NCBI RefSeq assembly: GCF_006345815.1
Contig: NZ_VCIG01000001.1
Span: 62,001-126,000, forward strand
Direction: 5' to 3'
Origin: Ochrobactrum sp. CGA5
GTDB taxonomy: Bacteria > Pseudomonadota > Alphaproteobacteria > Rhizobiales > Rhizobiaceae
Length of the DNA: 64,000 bases
Part shown: positions 17,433-26,478 of the stretch, in pieces
How positions within the stretch are numbered: the first letter of the stretch is position 1
How the letters are laid out: every line of letters starts with the position of its first letter
Program-made: the position numbers and the translations under genes
The notes under the pieces: generated by a model
Database searches by the model: none
Told to the model about the DNA's origin: nothing
The model's input: the letters and a program-made list of their open reading frames with translations, nothing else

Positions 17433-19343
17433 TCAGCTTTGTTCGGGATGTGACGGGAAGAACCGTTCGCGGGCAAAATTTCGGCCGAAGATCATGTCAT
17501 ATTGCAGCATCTGATAATCGCGCAGGAGCGGCGGGAATTGCGGTCGCTGTTGCCAGCCTTCCTCAGCTTTTTCCGAGCGGTCGAACAGCGCATGATTGTC
17601 AACGACCTGATAGCGCTCATGTAACTGACGCAGAAAGCCTGTGTAATAGGGATGCTGCATACCTGCCATATCCAGAATGTGCAGTGGCAGGAAGGCGGGG
17701 CTGATCGTGCCGGTTCCCCGCTCGGCTCCACGTTTATTCGACCAGAGAACCAATGGCGTTTCGTGTTGCAGCATCATATCCGCGGCGGGCGCTGTGCGAC
17801 TCGCGACCCGGGTTTTCATAAATCCGGTTTCGACATAGACAGGACCGAGCGGTGGCAGATGGTCACCGAAGAAGACGAGGATTGTTTCTCGCTCTCGCCT
17901 GGAGGCCCATTCCATCAACCGTGCAAGGCTTGCATCGGCATCCATGACACCTTGCGCATAGGTGCGGATCGACCGGCGCGTATGGGCGGTGGCGTCAGTC
18001 TGCACCTCTAGTTTGGAATCCGGGTAACGATTGGCTTCGTAGGGGCCATGTCCTTGAAGCGAGACCGCAAAGAAGAAGAACGGCGCATCCATGGCATCTG
18101 CTTCGCGGATCATTTCCTCAGTCAAAGCAGCGTCGGAAGCCAGCGCGCCGCGCTTTTCAAGCGGTGGCATGTTTTCTTCTGACATGAACTTGTCGAAGCC
18201 CATGCTTTCATAGACAGGGGCCCGATTCCAGAACCATTGGCGATAGGGATGGATGGCGCGCGTCGCATAACCCTGATCCTTGAAAAAACTTGCAAGGGAG
18301 GGAAGCGGGCGACGGATATATTGCTGATAAGGGATACTGCCAGAGGGCAGGAAGGCTTTGGAAAACCCGGTTAAAGCTTCAAATTCGACATTGGCGGTCA
18401 TGCCGCCGAATTCCGGCGAGAAGACATGGCCCGATTGCTCTGCCCGGACCGTCGGAATTGGATCGGCGCTGAAAGCCACACCGGGAAGGCGTGTCGGATC
18501 CCAGAAGGATTCGCTCATCACCATAATTATGTCAGGCTTCCTGCTATCGAACGCAACCGGGATCAACTGTGCCGGCGGTTCGATGGCGGCAATTGCCTGC
18601 GAAGAATAGCCTTCTGGAGCGAAGACGGTTGCCATGGGCGCATTCAGGATGAAGGCCATGGTAAAGCCGTTATGGGCGTAGTTTTCCTTTTGGTCCCAGA
18701 TGATGGGCAAAATGCGCAGGCGGTCGCGCGCCAGCGAAAAACTGGAATAGTCGGAAATCACTGCAAACCAGGCGAGCAAGGGCAGCGCGAAGGCAAGACG
18801 CAGCACGCGGCCCCTTCGCGGGATCGGATCGAAGCGCCGCCACCAGAGCAATGTCACGGTTATCATCACTGCAGCCAAAGCGATGAGAAGCAGGGCTATG
18901 CCTACGGCGCTCCACGGGCGATCACGCATCAGCAGCGGCAGAAGATCGACGATCTGACGGGCATAGAGAAAATCGCTCGGATAAAGCGGATCACCGAGAT
19001 AAAGACTCTTTTCGCGTGCGGTCGTCGCTGCAATCAGCATCAGCGGACCGACAACAAAGAAGCCATAGTGAATGCGTCCGAAAATAGCGTCGCTTGCTGT
19101 TAGCACGACGACAAAAAACGCGACTGTGGTCCATGCAGGCTTATGCGGCGTGCGGAAGAACTGCATCGTATCGGTGAACGAGCCGCGCACGATCCATTCA
19201 ATGGCAAAAACCAGCAGGGTCGAAAGCACGATGGAAGCAAGCGCAATCGCCGTAAGGCGCAGCGGCCAAGCAATACGGGCAGGCCCGAAAATCGCGGCAT
19301 CGCTCCAGCGACGCGCTGCGGTATTTTCCATCACACCCGGCAT
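17433..19343 (-). CDS. LTA synthase/phosphoglycerol-transferase family membrane sulfatase-fold protein
   Basis: The 636-residue protein has about five N-terminal membrane segments (residues 25-200) and a large periplasmic sulfatase-fold domain (about 265-580). The metal/nucleophile features of the family are visible: IIMVMSESFWDPTRL, then FEALTGFSKAFLPSG containing the presumed nucleophilic threonine, and FFGDHLPPLG with metal ligands. Enzymes of this family transfer phosphoglycerol from phospholipid to acceptors; in Gram-negative alphaproteobacteria the acceptor could be periplasmic cyclic glucan (OpgB/CgmB-like) rather than lipoteichoic acid. Substrate is inference. Alternative start at residue 5 (19331). 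It seems monocistronic. Confidence 0.85.
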   Translation of the reverse strand: MPGVMENTAARRWSDAAIFGPARIAWPLRLTAIALASIVLSTLLVFAIEWIVRGSFTDTMQFFRTPHKPAWTTVAFFVVVLTASDAIFGRIHYGFFVVGPLMLIAATTAREKSLYLGDPLYPSDFLYARQIVDLLPLLMRDRPWSAVGIALLLIALAAVMITVTLLWWRRFDPIPRRGRVLRLAFALPLLAWFAVISDYSSFSLARDRLRILPIIWDQKENYAHNGFTMAFILNAPMATVFAPEGYSSQAIAAIEPPAQLIPVAFDSRKPDIIMVMSESFWDPTRLPGVAFSADPIPTVRAEQSGHVFSPEFGGMTANVEFEALTGFSKAFLPSGSIPYQQYIRRPLPSLASFFKDQGYATRAIHPYRQWFWNRAPVYESMGFDKFMSEENMPPLEKRGALASDAALTEEMIREADAMDAPFFFFAVSLQGHGPYEANRYPDSKLEVQTDATAHTRRSIRTYAQGVMDADASLARLMEWASRRERETILVFFGDHLPPLGPVYVETGFMKTRVASRTAPAADMMLQHETPLVLWSNKRGAERGTGTISPAFLPLHILDMAGMQHPYYTGFLRQLHERYQVVDNHALFDRSEKAEEGWQQRPQFPPLLRDYQMLQYDMIFGRNFARERFFPSHPEQS

Positions 19344-19460
19344 GTTGTGCTCACTAACTCCCGAACTTTCAAAAAAATCCTGTCACATTTCTGTCACGGA
19401 AATGTCAAGGAACGCTTGGGCCGCGAGTGATACGCATCGTGATCTGAATGGATGATGAAT

Positions 19461-19510
19461 GGAGCATGTCTCCTGAAAGTGGGAACCGGTTTCGGGTTGA
19501 AGACATGCGT
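19461..19510. repeat. Palindromic intergenic repeat
   Basis: Arms AGCATGTCT and AGACATGC around AAGTGGGAACCGGTTTCGG. It is almost the same as the copy at 14461. Confidence 0.65.
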
Positions 19511-19541
19511 AAAAATAGCAGATAGACAGTATAAAATGAAA

Positions 19542-19568
19542 ACAGGGCCGGAATTGATCCGGCCCTGT
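19542..19568 (-). terminator. Rho-independent terminator of the ABC exporter gene
   Basis: ACAGGGCCGGA, loop ATTGA, TCCGGCCCTGT is an exact 11-base hairpin; read on the minus strand it is followed by TTTTCATTTTAT. It lies 20 bases past the stop of the exporter gene. Confidence 0.8.
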
Positions 19569-19588
19569 CTACGGCAAATAGGGGGGGA

Positions 19589-21394
19589 TTACGAAAAGAC
19601 GTCTTCCAGTCCCTTGGTCAGTTCCAGCGCCTGCCGCTCGAACAGGCGACGATAGATGCCGCCGGGCTTGCGGATAAGCGCGTCATGATCGCCTTCTTCA
19701 AGAATCTTGCCCTTGTCGAATACCAGCAATCGATCAAGTGCACGAACCGTTGAAAGCCGGTGTGCAATGACAAGCGTCGTACGCCCCACCATCAGCCGCT
19801 CCATGGCTTGCTGGATCAATACTTCCGATTCTGAATCGAGGCTCGATGTGGCCTCATCCAGAATAAGGATCGGTGCATCTGCCAGAAACGCCCGAGCAAT
19901 AGCCACGCGCTGACGCTCGCCACCCGAAAGCTTTACACCGCGTTCACCGACAAGCGTTGCATAGCCCTTCGGCAAGCGGCTGATGAAGTCGTGCGCGCTT
20001 GCAAGCTTTGCCGCTTCTTCGATCTCCGCCTGTGTCGCGCCGGGGCGAGCATAGGCGATGTTTTCGGCTAGCGTCCGGTGAAACAGGATCGGCTCCTGTT
20101 GCACAATGGCGATTTGCGAACGGAGAGATGCCTGCGTGACATCGGCAATGTTCTGCCCGTCGATGCGGATAGCACCACCGCTGACATCGTAAAGCCGCTG
20201 GATCAGCTTCACGAAGGTGGTCTTGCCTGAACCCGAATGGCCAACCAGACCAACCCTTTCGCCAGCTTCGATCTTGACCGAGAAGTCGCGATAGAGGGCT
20301 GTTTCGTGGTTGCCATAATGAAAAGTGACGTGATCGAAAGTGATCTCGCCGTTTCCAATCTTGATCGCTGGCGCATTCGGCTTGTCGGCAATGCCGTAAG
20401 GCTGTGCCTCGATGTCGACCAGTTCCTCCATGTCGTTGACCGAACGTTGCAGGTTGCGGATATGCATGCCTACATCGCGCAAATAGCCTTGCAGCATGAA
20501 GAAGGCTGTCAGGACGAAGGTGATATCGCCTGCCGTCGCCTTGCCCTGGCTCCATAGATAAAGCGCAAAGGCTATGACCACACCACGCATCACCAGCAGG
20601 TTAGCGCCCTGAATGAAGCCATTCAGTGTTCCAATCAGCCATGTGCGGCGTGTGCGGCCGCGCCATTTGGTAACGACCTTTGCCAGGCGCACATCTTCGC
20701 GGCTTTCCGCACCGAATGCCTTGACAACGGCATTGCACGAAATGGCATCGGCTAACGCACCGCCCATCCGCGTATCCCAGCTATTGGCAAGCGTTGCCGC
20801 AGGCGCGACAAAGCCAAGTGAAATCACGATCGTGCAGACGATGAACAGCACCGAGCCGATTGCAACCAGCAGCCCCATCAACGGCCAATACCACGATAGA
20901 AGCACCACTGAACCAACCAGCATCAGGATCGACGGCAACAGCGCGACGATCAGCGTATCGTTGAGCAGGTCGAGCGCCCACATGGCACGCGAGACCTTAC
21001 GCACCGTCGATCCGGCAAAGGCGTTGGCGTGCCAGTCGGTCGAAAACCGTTGCAGCTTACGGAACGAACTGGCTGCCATGTCGCTCATGATCTTCAAAGT
21101 GAAGTCCGTAATGACATAGAAGGTCAACTGGCGCGTGATCAGCGCCAGCGCCCCCAGTGCCAGCAGGATGATCAGGGCGTGGATGGCAGCATCCCACGCA
21201 CCATCGTTACCCAACGAAAGCGCGTCGACCAACCGACCTGAATAGAGCGGCGTCAGAACATCTGCGGCTGTTGCAAGCAGCATGCCGATTATCATCAGCG
21301 CCAGCCGCAAGGGCTGACTTCGCCAGTGGCCGAAAGTGTAGCCGAGGACGTTGCGGAAGGCAGGTCCCCGGAAATCTATGCGAAACCGAGTCAT
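19589..21394 (-). CDS. ABC exporter, fused membrane and ATPase domains
   Basis: The 601-residue protein is a half-size ABC exporter: six membrane segments (about residues 25-310) and an ATPase domain with Walker A GHSGSGKTT, signature LSGGERQR and Walker B ILILDEATSSLD. It would act as a homodimer in the inner membrane; it is of the broad MsbA/MDR-like type, substrate unknown. The frame remains open to 21529, but the extra 45 codons lie over a copy of the palindromic repeat (21440-21487), so ATG 21394 (MTRFRIDFRG) is taken as the start. It appears to be a single-gene unit. Confidence 0.9.
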   Translation of the reverse strand: MTRFRIDFRGPAFRNVLGYTFGHWRSQPLRLALMIIGMLLATAADVLTPLYSGRLVDALSLGNDGAWDAAIHALIILLALGALALITRQLTFYVITDFTLKIMSDMAASSFRKLQRFSTDWHANAFAGSTVRKVSRAMWALDLLNDTLIVALLPSILMLVGSVVLLSWYWPLMGLLVAIGSVLFIVCTIVISLGFVAPAATLANSWDTRMGGALADAISCNAVVKAFGAESREDVRLAKVVTKWRGRTRRTWLIGTLNGFIQGANLLVMRGVVIAFALYLWSQGKATAGDITFVLTAFFMLQGYLRDVGMHIRNLQRSVNDMEELVDIEAQPYGIADKPNAPAIKIGNGEITFDHVTFHYGNHETALYRDFSVKIEAGERVGLVGHSGSGKTTFVKLIQRLYDVSGGAIRIDGQNIADVTQASLRSQIAIVQQEPILFHRTLAENIAYARPGATQAEIEEAAKLASAHDFISRLPKGYATLVGERGVKLSGGERQRVAIARAFLADAPILILDEATSSLDSESEVLIQQAMERLMVGRTTLVIAHRLSTVRALDRLLVFDKGKILEEGDHDALIRKPGGIYRRLFERQALELTKGLEDVFS

Positions 21395-21439
21395 ATCTGT
21401 ATTACCAGGCCGCGTTTGAGCGGGTTCTGGTTCCTTTAA

Positions 21440-21487
21440 AAGCATTTCCAGCAAAAGTGCGAAGCGGTTTCGCGTCGGACAATGCGT
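21440..21487. repeat. Palindromic intergenic repeat
   Basis: AGCATTTCC and GGACAATGC arms around AAAAGTGCGAAGCGGTTTCG. The open frame of the exporter runs through it, giving a false N-terminal extension. Confidence 0.6.
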
Positions 21488-21935
21488 GAAAGCAAAGACA
21501 AAACGAACAGCCGTTGAGGGCTGCGGCAAATTTGGAAGTGTTAGAATCTGCCCTTAGGGAGGGCGTTCAGGCCTTAGCCTGCGGTGCGGGCCAAAGACTT
21601 AAAGCTTGGAAACGCCCGCGCGAACACTGGGCACCATCGGGAATGGGTAATAGAAACGCATCTCATACCTCTTGCCAGTGTTGCAGATGCGTGCACAATA
21701 AATGAGCAAAAAATTTTGCCAAGCCGCAAAATGAAGGATTTTCTATCTCAGCATTTGACTGTGGTAAATTTGCAAGGCTTGCTTGAAGCTGCGTTGATCC
21801 GGGTTTCAGCCCTTCATTGCAGGGATATTTTCACTTTTTTTGTTACAAGGCGGCTCCGGCCTTGCAATTCCGCCGATCATGGGTGAAGGGTCGTTCTGAG
21901 ATATATCAGAGCCGTGCGGCGCACAGGGAGAGTTC
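21488..21935. other. Intergenic region between divergent exporter and dehydrogenase genes
   Basis: About 450 bases with no conserved coding sequence that I can recognise. It should hold the two divergent promoters. The part near 21690-21840 is AT-rich. A GGGAG precedes the ATG at 21936. Confidence 0.35.
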
Positions 21936-23369
21936 ATGACAGTTCATCAAAATCTGATTGCGGGCGAATGGGTCGGTGGCGACGAGATCGCTAACATCAA
22001 TCCTTCGGACACCAATGATGTCGTTGGGACTTATGCGCGGGCAACTGCCGATGACACCAAGGCAGCCATCGCTGCCGCGAAAGCCGCTTTCCCGGCCTGG
22101 TCCCGGTCGGGCATTCTGGAGCGGCACGCCATCCTTCGCAAAACCGCAGATGAAATTCTGGCACGCAAGGATGAGCTTGGCCGTCTCCTGTCGCGTGAAG
22201 AAGGTAAAACGCTGGCTGAAGGCATCGGCGAAACCATCCGCGCCAGCCAGATTTTCGATTTCTTTGCAGGCGAAGCCCTGCGTTTGGCAGGTGAGGTTCT
22301 GCCGTCCGCACGTCCGGGCATCGGTGTAGAAATCACCCGCGAGCCAGTCGGCGTCGTCGGTATCATCACGCCGTGGAATTTCCCGATTGCAATCCCGGCA
22401 TGGAAGATTGCGCCGGCACTTTGCTACGGAAACACGATTGTGTTCAAACCGGCAGATCTCGTGCCGGGCTGCTCCTGGGCGATTGTCGATATCCTGCATC
22501 GCGCAGGGTTGCCGAAGGGCGTTCTCAACCTCGTCATGGGCAAGGGCTCGGTTGTCGGTCAGACCATTCTGGACAGTCCCGATGTCAACGCCGTCACCTT
22601 CACCGGTTCGACCGGTACGGGCAAGCGCGTTGCGGCGGCTTCCATCGAACACAACCGTCGCTTCCAGCTCGAAATGGGCGGCAAGAATCCGGTTGTCGTT
22701 CTGGATGATGCCGATCTCGATGTCGCTGTCGAGTCCGTGGTCAATTCGTCCTTCTTCTCGACCGGCCAGCGTTGCACGGCGTCGTCGCGCATCATTGTAA
22801 CGGAAGGTATTCACGACAAGTTCGTTGCGGCGGCCATCGAAAAGCTCAAGACTGTCGTGGTGGACAATGCCCTGAAACAGGGGACGCATATCGGTCCGGT
22901 TGTTGATGAAAGCCAGCTTCAGCAGGATATGGACTACATTGAGATCGGTCGCAAGGAAGGCGCAAAGCTTGCCTTTGGCGGCGAGCGTTTGAACCGCGAA
23001 ACGCCGGGCTTCTATCTCCAGCCTGCGCTTTTCACCGAAGCCACCAACCAGATGCGTATCAGCCGCGAGGAAATCTTTGGCCCTGTCGCTTCGGTCATCC
23101 GCGTGAAGGATTATGAAGAAGCGCTTGCTACCGCCAACGATACGAGCTTCGGCCTGTCATCGGGCATTTGCACGACGAGCCTGAAATATGCCACGCATTT
23201 CAAGCGCAATTCGGAAGCGGGCATGGTGATGGTCAATCTGCCGACAGCGGGCGTGGATTTCCACGTGCCATTCGGCGGACGCAAGGGCTCAAGCTATGGT
23301 CCGCGCGAACAGGGCCGTTATGCCGCCGAGTTCTACACGACGGTCAAGACGGCCTATACGCTAGCCTGA
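21936..23369 (+). CDS. Aldehyde dehydrogenase, 2-oxoglutarate-semialdehyde type
   Basis: This 477-residue NAD(P)-dependent dehydrogenase shows PWNFPIAIPAWKIAPAL near residue 148, the FTGSTGTG loop, the base in LEMGGKNPVVV near 247, and catalytic cysteine 280 in TGQRCTASSR. The C-terminal GGRKGSSYGPREQG segment is typical of enzymes that oxidise 2-oxoglutarate (2,5-dioxopentanoate) semialdehyde in pentose, glucarate or hydroxyproline breakdown. No other genes of such a pathway are adjacent, so the substrate is inferred from sequence type only. It is separated from the convergent thiX gene by a shared hairpin. Confidence 0.88.
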   Translation: MTVHQNLIAGEWVGGDEIANINPSDTNDVVGTYARATADDTKAAIAAAKAAFPAWSRSGILERHAILRKTADEILARKDELGRLLSREEGKTLAEGIGETIRASQIFDFFAGEALRLAGEVLPSARPGIGVEITREPVGVVGIITPWNFPIAIPAWKIAPALCYGNTIVFKPADLVPGCSWAIVDILHRAGLPKGVLNLVMGKGSVVGQTILDSPDVNAVTFTGSTGTGKRVAAASIEHNRRFQLEMGGKNPVVVLDDADLDVAVESVVNSSFFSTGQRCTASSRIIVTEGIHDKFVAAAIEKLKTVVVDNALKQGTHIGPVVDESQLQQDMDYIEIGRKEGAKLAFGGERLNRETPGFYLQPALFTEATNQMRISREEIFGPVASVIRVKDYEEALATANDTSFGLSSGICTTSLKYATHFKRNSEAGMVMVNLPTAGVDFHVPFGGRKGSSYGPREQGRYAAEFYTTVKTAYTLA

Positions 23370-23388
23370 TAACGGCGTGAGTGCATGT

Positions 23389-23417
23389 GAAAACCGGCGG
23401 TTGTCCCGCCGGTTTTC
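23389..23417. terminator. Bidirectional terminator between dehydrogenase and thiX
   Basis: GAAAACCGGCGG, loop TTGTC, CCGCCGGTTTTC forms a 12-base exact stem with A-rich left and T-rich right sides, suited to termination in both directions. It slightly overlaps the thiX stop codon. Confidence 0.85.
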
Positions 23418-24192
23418 ATTTGGCTTTTTGCGGCCAAGCGGCAAGCTTGCGGGCGAAATGCGACACTGTGCTGTGCAGCAGCATGGTGAAGGCCGCCAGT
23501 ACGAACAGGCAGGCGAACATGAGGTCCACCTTGGCACGCCCATTGGCGAGCAGCATCAGATAGCCGAGGCCCTTAGACGCCCCCACCCATTCGCCCACCA
23601 CGGCGCCGATGGGGGCATAGACCGCCGCAAGGCTAAGGCCCGACGCCAGCGAAGGAAAGGCGGCTGGGATGCGGATGCGAAACAGGATCGCCAGAGGTCC
23701 GGCTCCGAGAATTTCCGCCGCGTCGATCAGGCTGCTGTCGGTACGCCGCATGCCGTCGAAGAAGGTCGAAACGACAGGAAAGAAGATCATCAGCACTGTG
23801 ACCGCGATCTTCGATGCAGGACCGTAGCCAAGCCACAACGTCAAAATGGGGGCGAGCGCGAAGATTGGGATCGCCTGACTGAACACCATCGCCGGCATGA
23901 CGAGCCGCTGCGCGAGCGGAGACATCATCAGCCCGATTGCGGTCGCGATGCCGACTGCGCTGCCAAGGACGAGACCGCCCAAAACCTCGCCGATGGTGGC
24001 GGCAGCGTTTTCGGCAATCAGCCCGGCATTGCCGATTAAGGACTGCACGACATCCAGCGGGCCGGGCAGGATGAAGCGCGGCATCTGGCCGACGCTCACC
24101 ACTGCCTGCCAGATGGCAAGCGCTATGGCTGCCGACAGTAAACCATCGGCGGTGCGCTTTTTCCGGCTTCGGTTCGTAGGTGCCTCGTTCAC
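23416..24192 (-). CDS. thiX: ABC transporter permease for a thiamine precursor
   Basis: A 258-residue inner-membrane permease of the nitrate/taurine/HMP class: about six membrane segments and the EAA-type cytoplasmic loop (DAAEILGAGPLAILFRIRIP, near residue 155) that contacts the ATPase. It is the last gene of the thiamine operon; its GTG start overlaps the tenA stop by one base. With ThiY it would import hydroxymethylpyrimidine or a breakdown product of it. The partner ATPase (ThiZ) is not encoded in this operon. Confidence 0.88.
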   Translation of the reverse strand: MNEAPTNRSRKKRTADGLLSAAIALAIWQAVVSVGQMPRFILPGPLDVVQSLIGNAGLIAENAAATIGEVLGGLVLGSAVGIATAIGLMMSPLAQRLVMPAMVFSQAIPIFALAPILTLWLGYGPASKIAVTVLMIFFPVVSTFFDGMRRTDSSLIDAAEILGAGPLAILFRIRIPAAFPSLASGLSLAAVYAPIGAVVGEWVGASKGLGYLMLLANGRAKVDLMFACLFVLAAFTMLLHSTVSHFARKLAAWPQKAK

Positions 24193-24887
24193 TATCCGGC
24201 TTTCAAACCCATTGACCAGAAATCGGCTTCGAGCCTGCTTGCTGTTGCGAAAATCTGGCAGAGCTTCGGCCAGCGCGGGCTTTTCTCAAAATCGTCGCCG
24301 ATACGGTCCTTTGCGGCCTGATCGAACAGCTTGCCGACCGTGTGACACATGTCCTGATAATCAGACCCCGCATAGGTGTCGATCCACTCCTGATAAGGCG
24401 TGCCGGGTAGGGCGGTTACGGCGAGGTTGAGGCCGATTTCGCCATAGCCATGCGCGCAGGGCACGAGCGCGGTCAGGAGATCTAGAAAATCGCCCGCCTG
24501 CCCGCAATCGAGCACATAGCGGGTGTAAGCGACGTTTTCCGGCTCTTCTTTGGTCGTGTAAAGCTCGTCTTCGCTGATTCCTTCGCGGGCACAAATGCCG
24601 ACATGAAGCGGCAGCTCGGTCACGGCCAGACCATGCATAATTTGAGCGCAGAGCCGTGTTTCCTGCAATGTATTGGCTTTGACAACGCCAAGCGCGAAGG
24701 CGCGGGCATAGTGGTGCAGATAGACGTAGTCCTGACGGAGATAATGCAGGAAGGCAGCTTTCGGCAGCGTTCCATCACCCAATCCGCGCACGAAATCATG
24801 CTCGATATAGGGCTTCCAGTCGCCAAGCGTCGCAGCGCGAAGGCGCGTGAAAAGTTCGGATGAATAATGCGGTTGCGGCATGGTCAT
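24192..24887 (-). CDS. tenA: Aminopyrimidine aminohydrolase TenA
   Basis: TenA releases 4-amino-5-hydroxymethyl-pyrimidine from degraded thiamine, feeding salvage. The 231-residue product matches the family length; the catalytic-cysteine region is visible as LVPCAHGYGEIG (about residues 136-147) and DIGLDFEKSP-like C-terminal residues are conserved in form. The frame is open to 24989, but ATG 24887, after GGGAG, overlaps the thiY stop as ATGA and is preferred. Lying between thiY and thiX, it supports import and hydrolysis of a thiamine breakdown product. Confidence 0.9.
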   Translation of the reverse strand: MTMPQPHYSSELFTRLRAATLGDWKPYIEHDFVRGLGDGTLPKAAFLHYLRQDYVYLHHYARAFALGVVKANTLQETRLCAQIMHGLAVTELPLHVGICAREGISEDELYTTKEEPENVAYTRYVLDCGQAGDFLDLLTALVPCAHGYGEIGLNLAVTALPGTPYQEWIDTYAGSDYQDMCHTVGKLFDQAAKDRIGDDFEKSPRWPKLCQIFATASRLEADFWSMGLKAG

Positions 24888-25852
24888 GACTTGCTCCCTT
24901 CCGCGTTGACGTCGATGGCAAATTTCTCGACCGGCAGGATCGAAGGCACGAGACCGTTCTCCTTGAGATAGGCTTCGTAGCGCCTCCATCGTCCATAATC
25001 GAGACTTGCAGGCGAGCGGGAGAAACGGGCGACAGTGTCTTTCCAGGCGCGCTGGTTCAGCTCGTCCTTGAGTTCGGTGCTGTAGGAGGAGAACAGCTCG
25101 TAGCCCTCGTTCGGGTGGTTGACGATAAATTGCGCGGCCTTTTCGGTGGCCGAGAGGAAGCGCGAAATCTTGTCCTTTTCGGCAGCGTCCAGCCTGTCCG
25201 AAGCGGCGACATAGACCAGCTCGTCATAAACCGGCACGCCTTCTTCCTCGACGAAGAAGCACTTGCCGGGTACGCCTTCGACAGCCATCTGGTTCAGCTC
25301 GACATTGCGATAGGCCCCCATAACGGCATCGACCTGTTTCGACATGAGCGACGGCGTAAGCGAGAAATTCACGTTGATGAGTTCGACATCGGAGAGTTTG
25401 ACGCCATGCTGTCCGAGAATGGTGCCGAGCAATGTTTCTTCGGTTCCGGCGACCGAATAGCCGATCTTCTTGCCCTTGAGATCGGCGATGGAGGTCACCG
25501 ATCCGTCGGCGCGGGTCATCAGGCAGTTGAGCGGCGAGTCGATCAGTGTCCCGACGCGGATCAGCGGCAGCCCCTCATGCACTTGAAGATGCACCTGCTG
25601 CTGATAGGAAATGGCGAGATCAGCCTGTCCTGCCGCCACCATTTTGGTTGGTGTCGAGGCATCGGCAGGCGCGACAATATCTACGTTCAGCCCGGCATCC
25701 TTGAAGTAACCAAGCTTGTCGGCGATGATGATCGGACCATGGTCAGGGTTCACATACCAGTCGAGAATAAGTTTTAGCTTGTCGTCGGCATGGGCCGAAG
25801 TTGAAGCGGTGAGGGCGAGACCGAATAGGGCGGCGAGGGCAGTTCTTTTCAT
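24884..25852 (-). CDS. thiY: Periplasmic binding protein for hydroxymethylpyrimidine-type thiamine precursor
   Basis: The 322-residue product begins with a clear signal peptide (MKRTALAALFGLALTAS, cleavage likely after SAHA) and is an NMT1/THI5-like periplasmic binding protein: LDWYVNPDHGPIIIADKLGY near residue 30, then the ligand-contact strand GYSVAGTEETLLG. It delivers the pyrimidine ligand to ThiX. Frame open to 26086, but ATG 25852 overlaps the thiE stop by four bases and starts at the signal peptide, so it is chosen. Confidence 0.9.
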   Translation of the reverse strand: MKRTALAALFGLALTASTSAHADDKLKLILDWYVNPDHGPIIIADKLGYFKDAGLNVDIVAPADASTPTKMVAAGQADLAISYQQQVHLQVHEGLPLIRVGTLIDSPLNCLMTRADGSVTSIADLKGKKIGYSVAGTEETLLGTILGQHGVKLSDVELINVNFSLTPSLMSKQVDAVMGAYRNVELNQMAVEGVPGKCFFVEEEGVPVYDELVYVAASDRLDAAEKDKISRFLSATEKAAQFIVNHPNEGYELFSSYSTELKDELNQRAWKDTVARFSRSPASLDYGRWRRYEAYLKENGLVPSILPVEKFAIDVNAEGSKS

Positions 25853-26478
25853 CGGGTCTGCTCCAGAGCAGGGCCTGCATAAGCGCGCGTGGCTTTGATC
25901 CACTGGCGCAGGCGGCTTTCGGGGTTGGCGTTGAGGGTAATGTCGGTAACGACAGAAACGATATCGGCACCCGCGTCGAAAACGCCCGGTGCACGTTCGA
26001 CACTCATGCCACCGATACCTACCAGTGGAATGTCGCCGATCCGGGCTTTCCATTGCCCAAGGCGCGCAAGGCCCTGTTCTTGCCATTTCATCTTTTTCAA
26101 GATTGTCGGGTAGATGGGGCCGAGCGCTATATAGTCAGGCTTTACCGACAATGCGCGATCAAGCTCGGTCTCGTCATGGCTGGAGACGCCCAGTTTCAGG
26201 CCACCGGCACGAATGGCATCGAGATCGGCATCGTCGAGGTCTTCCTGACCGAGATGGATGAAGTCGCAGCCTTCCTCCAGCGCCAGCTTCCAGTAGTCGT
26301 TGATGATGAGCTGGCAGTCATGCGCAAGGCATATATCGCGGGCCGCACGGATTTCAGCGCGCAAAGCAGCGTCGTCTTTATCCTTGATACGCAATTGCGC
26401 CAGCTTGACGCCGAGTGGCACCATGCGCTCAAGCCATGCTGCGCTGTCGAAGATCGGGTAGAACGGATCGAGGGCCAT
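25849..26478 (-). CDS. thiE: Thiamine-phosphate synthase
   Basis: ThiE joins HMP pyrophosphate to the thiazole phosphate. The 209-residue TIM-barrel protein has QLRIKDKDD near residues 28-36, the IINDYWKLAL segment with its metal/pyrophosphate contacts, LGQEDL, and GIGGMSVERAPGVFDAGAD near 152-170. It overlaps thiG by one base and thiY by four. Confidence 0.93.
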   Translation of the reverse strand: MALDPFYPIFDSAAWLERMVPLGVKLAQLRIKDKDDAALRAEIRAARDICLAHDCQLIINDYWKLALEEGCDFIHLGQEDLDDADLDAIRAGGLKLGVSSHDETELDRALSVKPDYIALGPIYPTILKKMKWQEQGLARLGQWKARIGDIPLVGIGGMSVERAPGVFDAGADIVSVVTDITLNANPESRLRQWIKATRAYAGPALEQTR

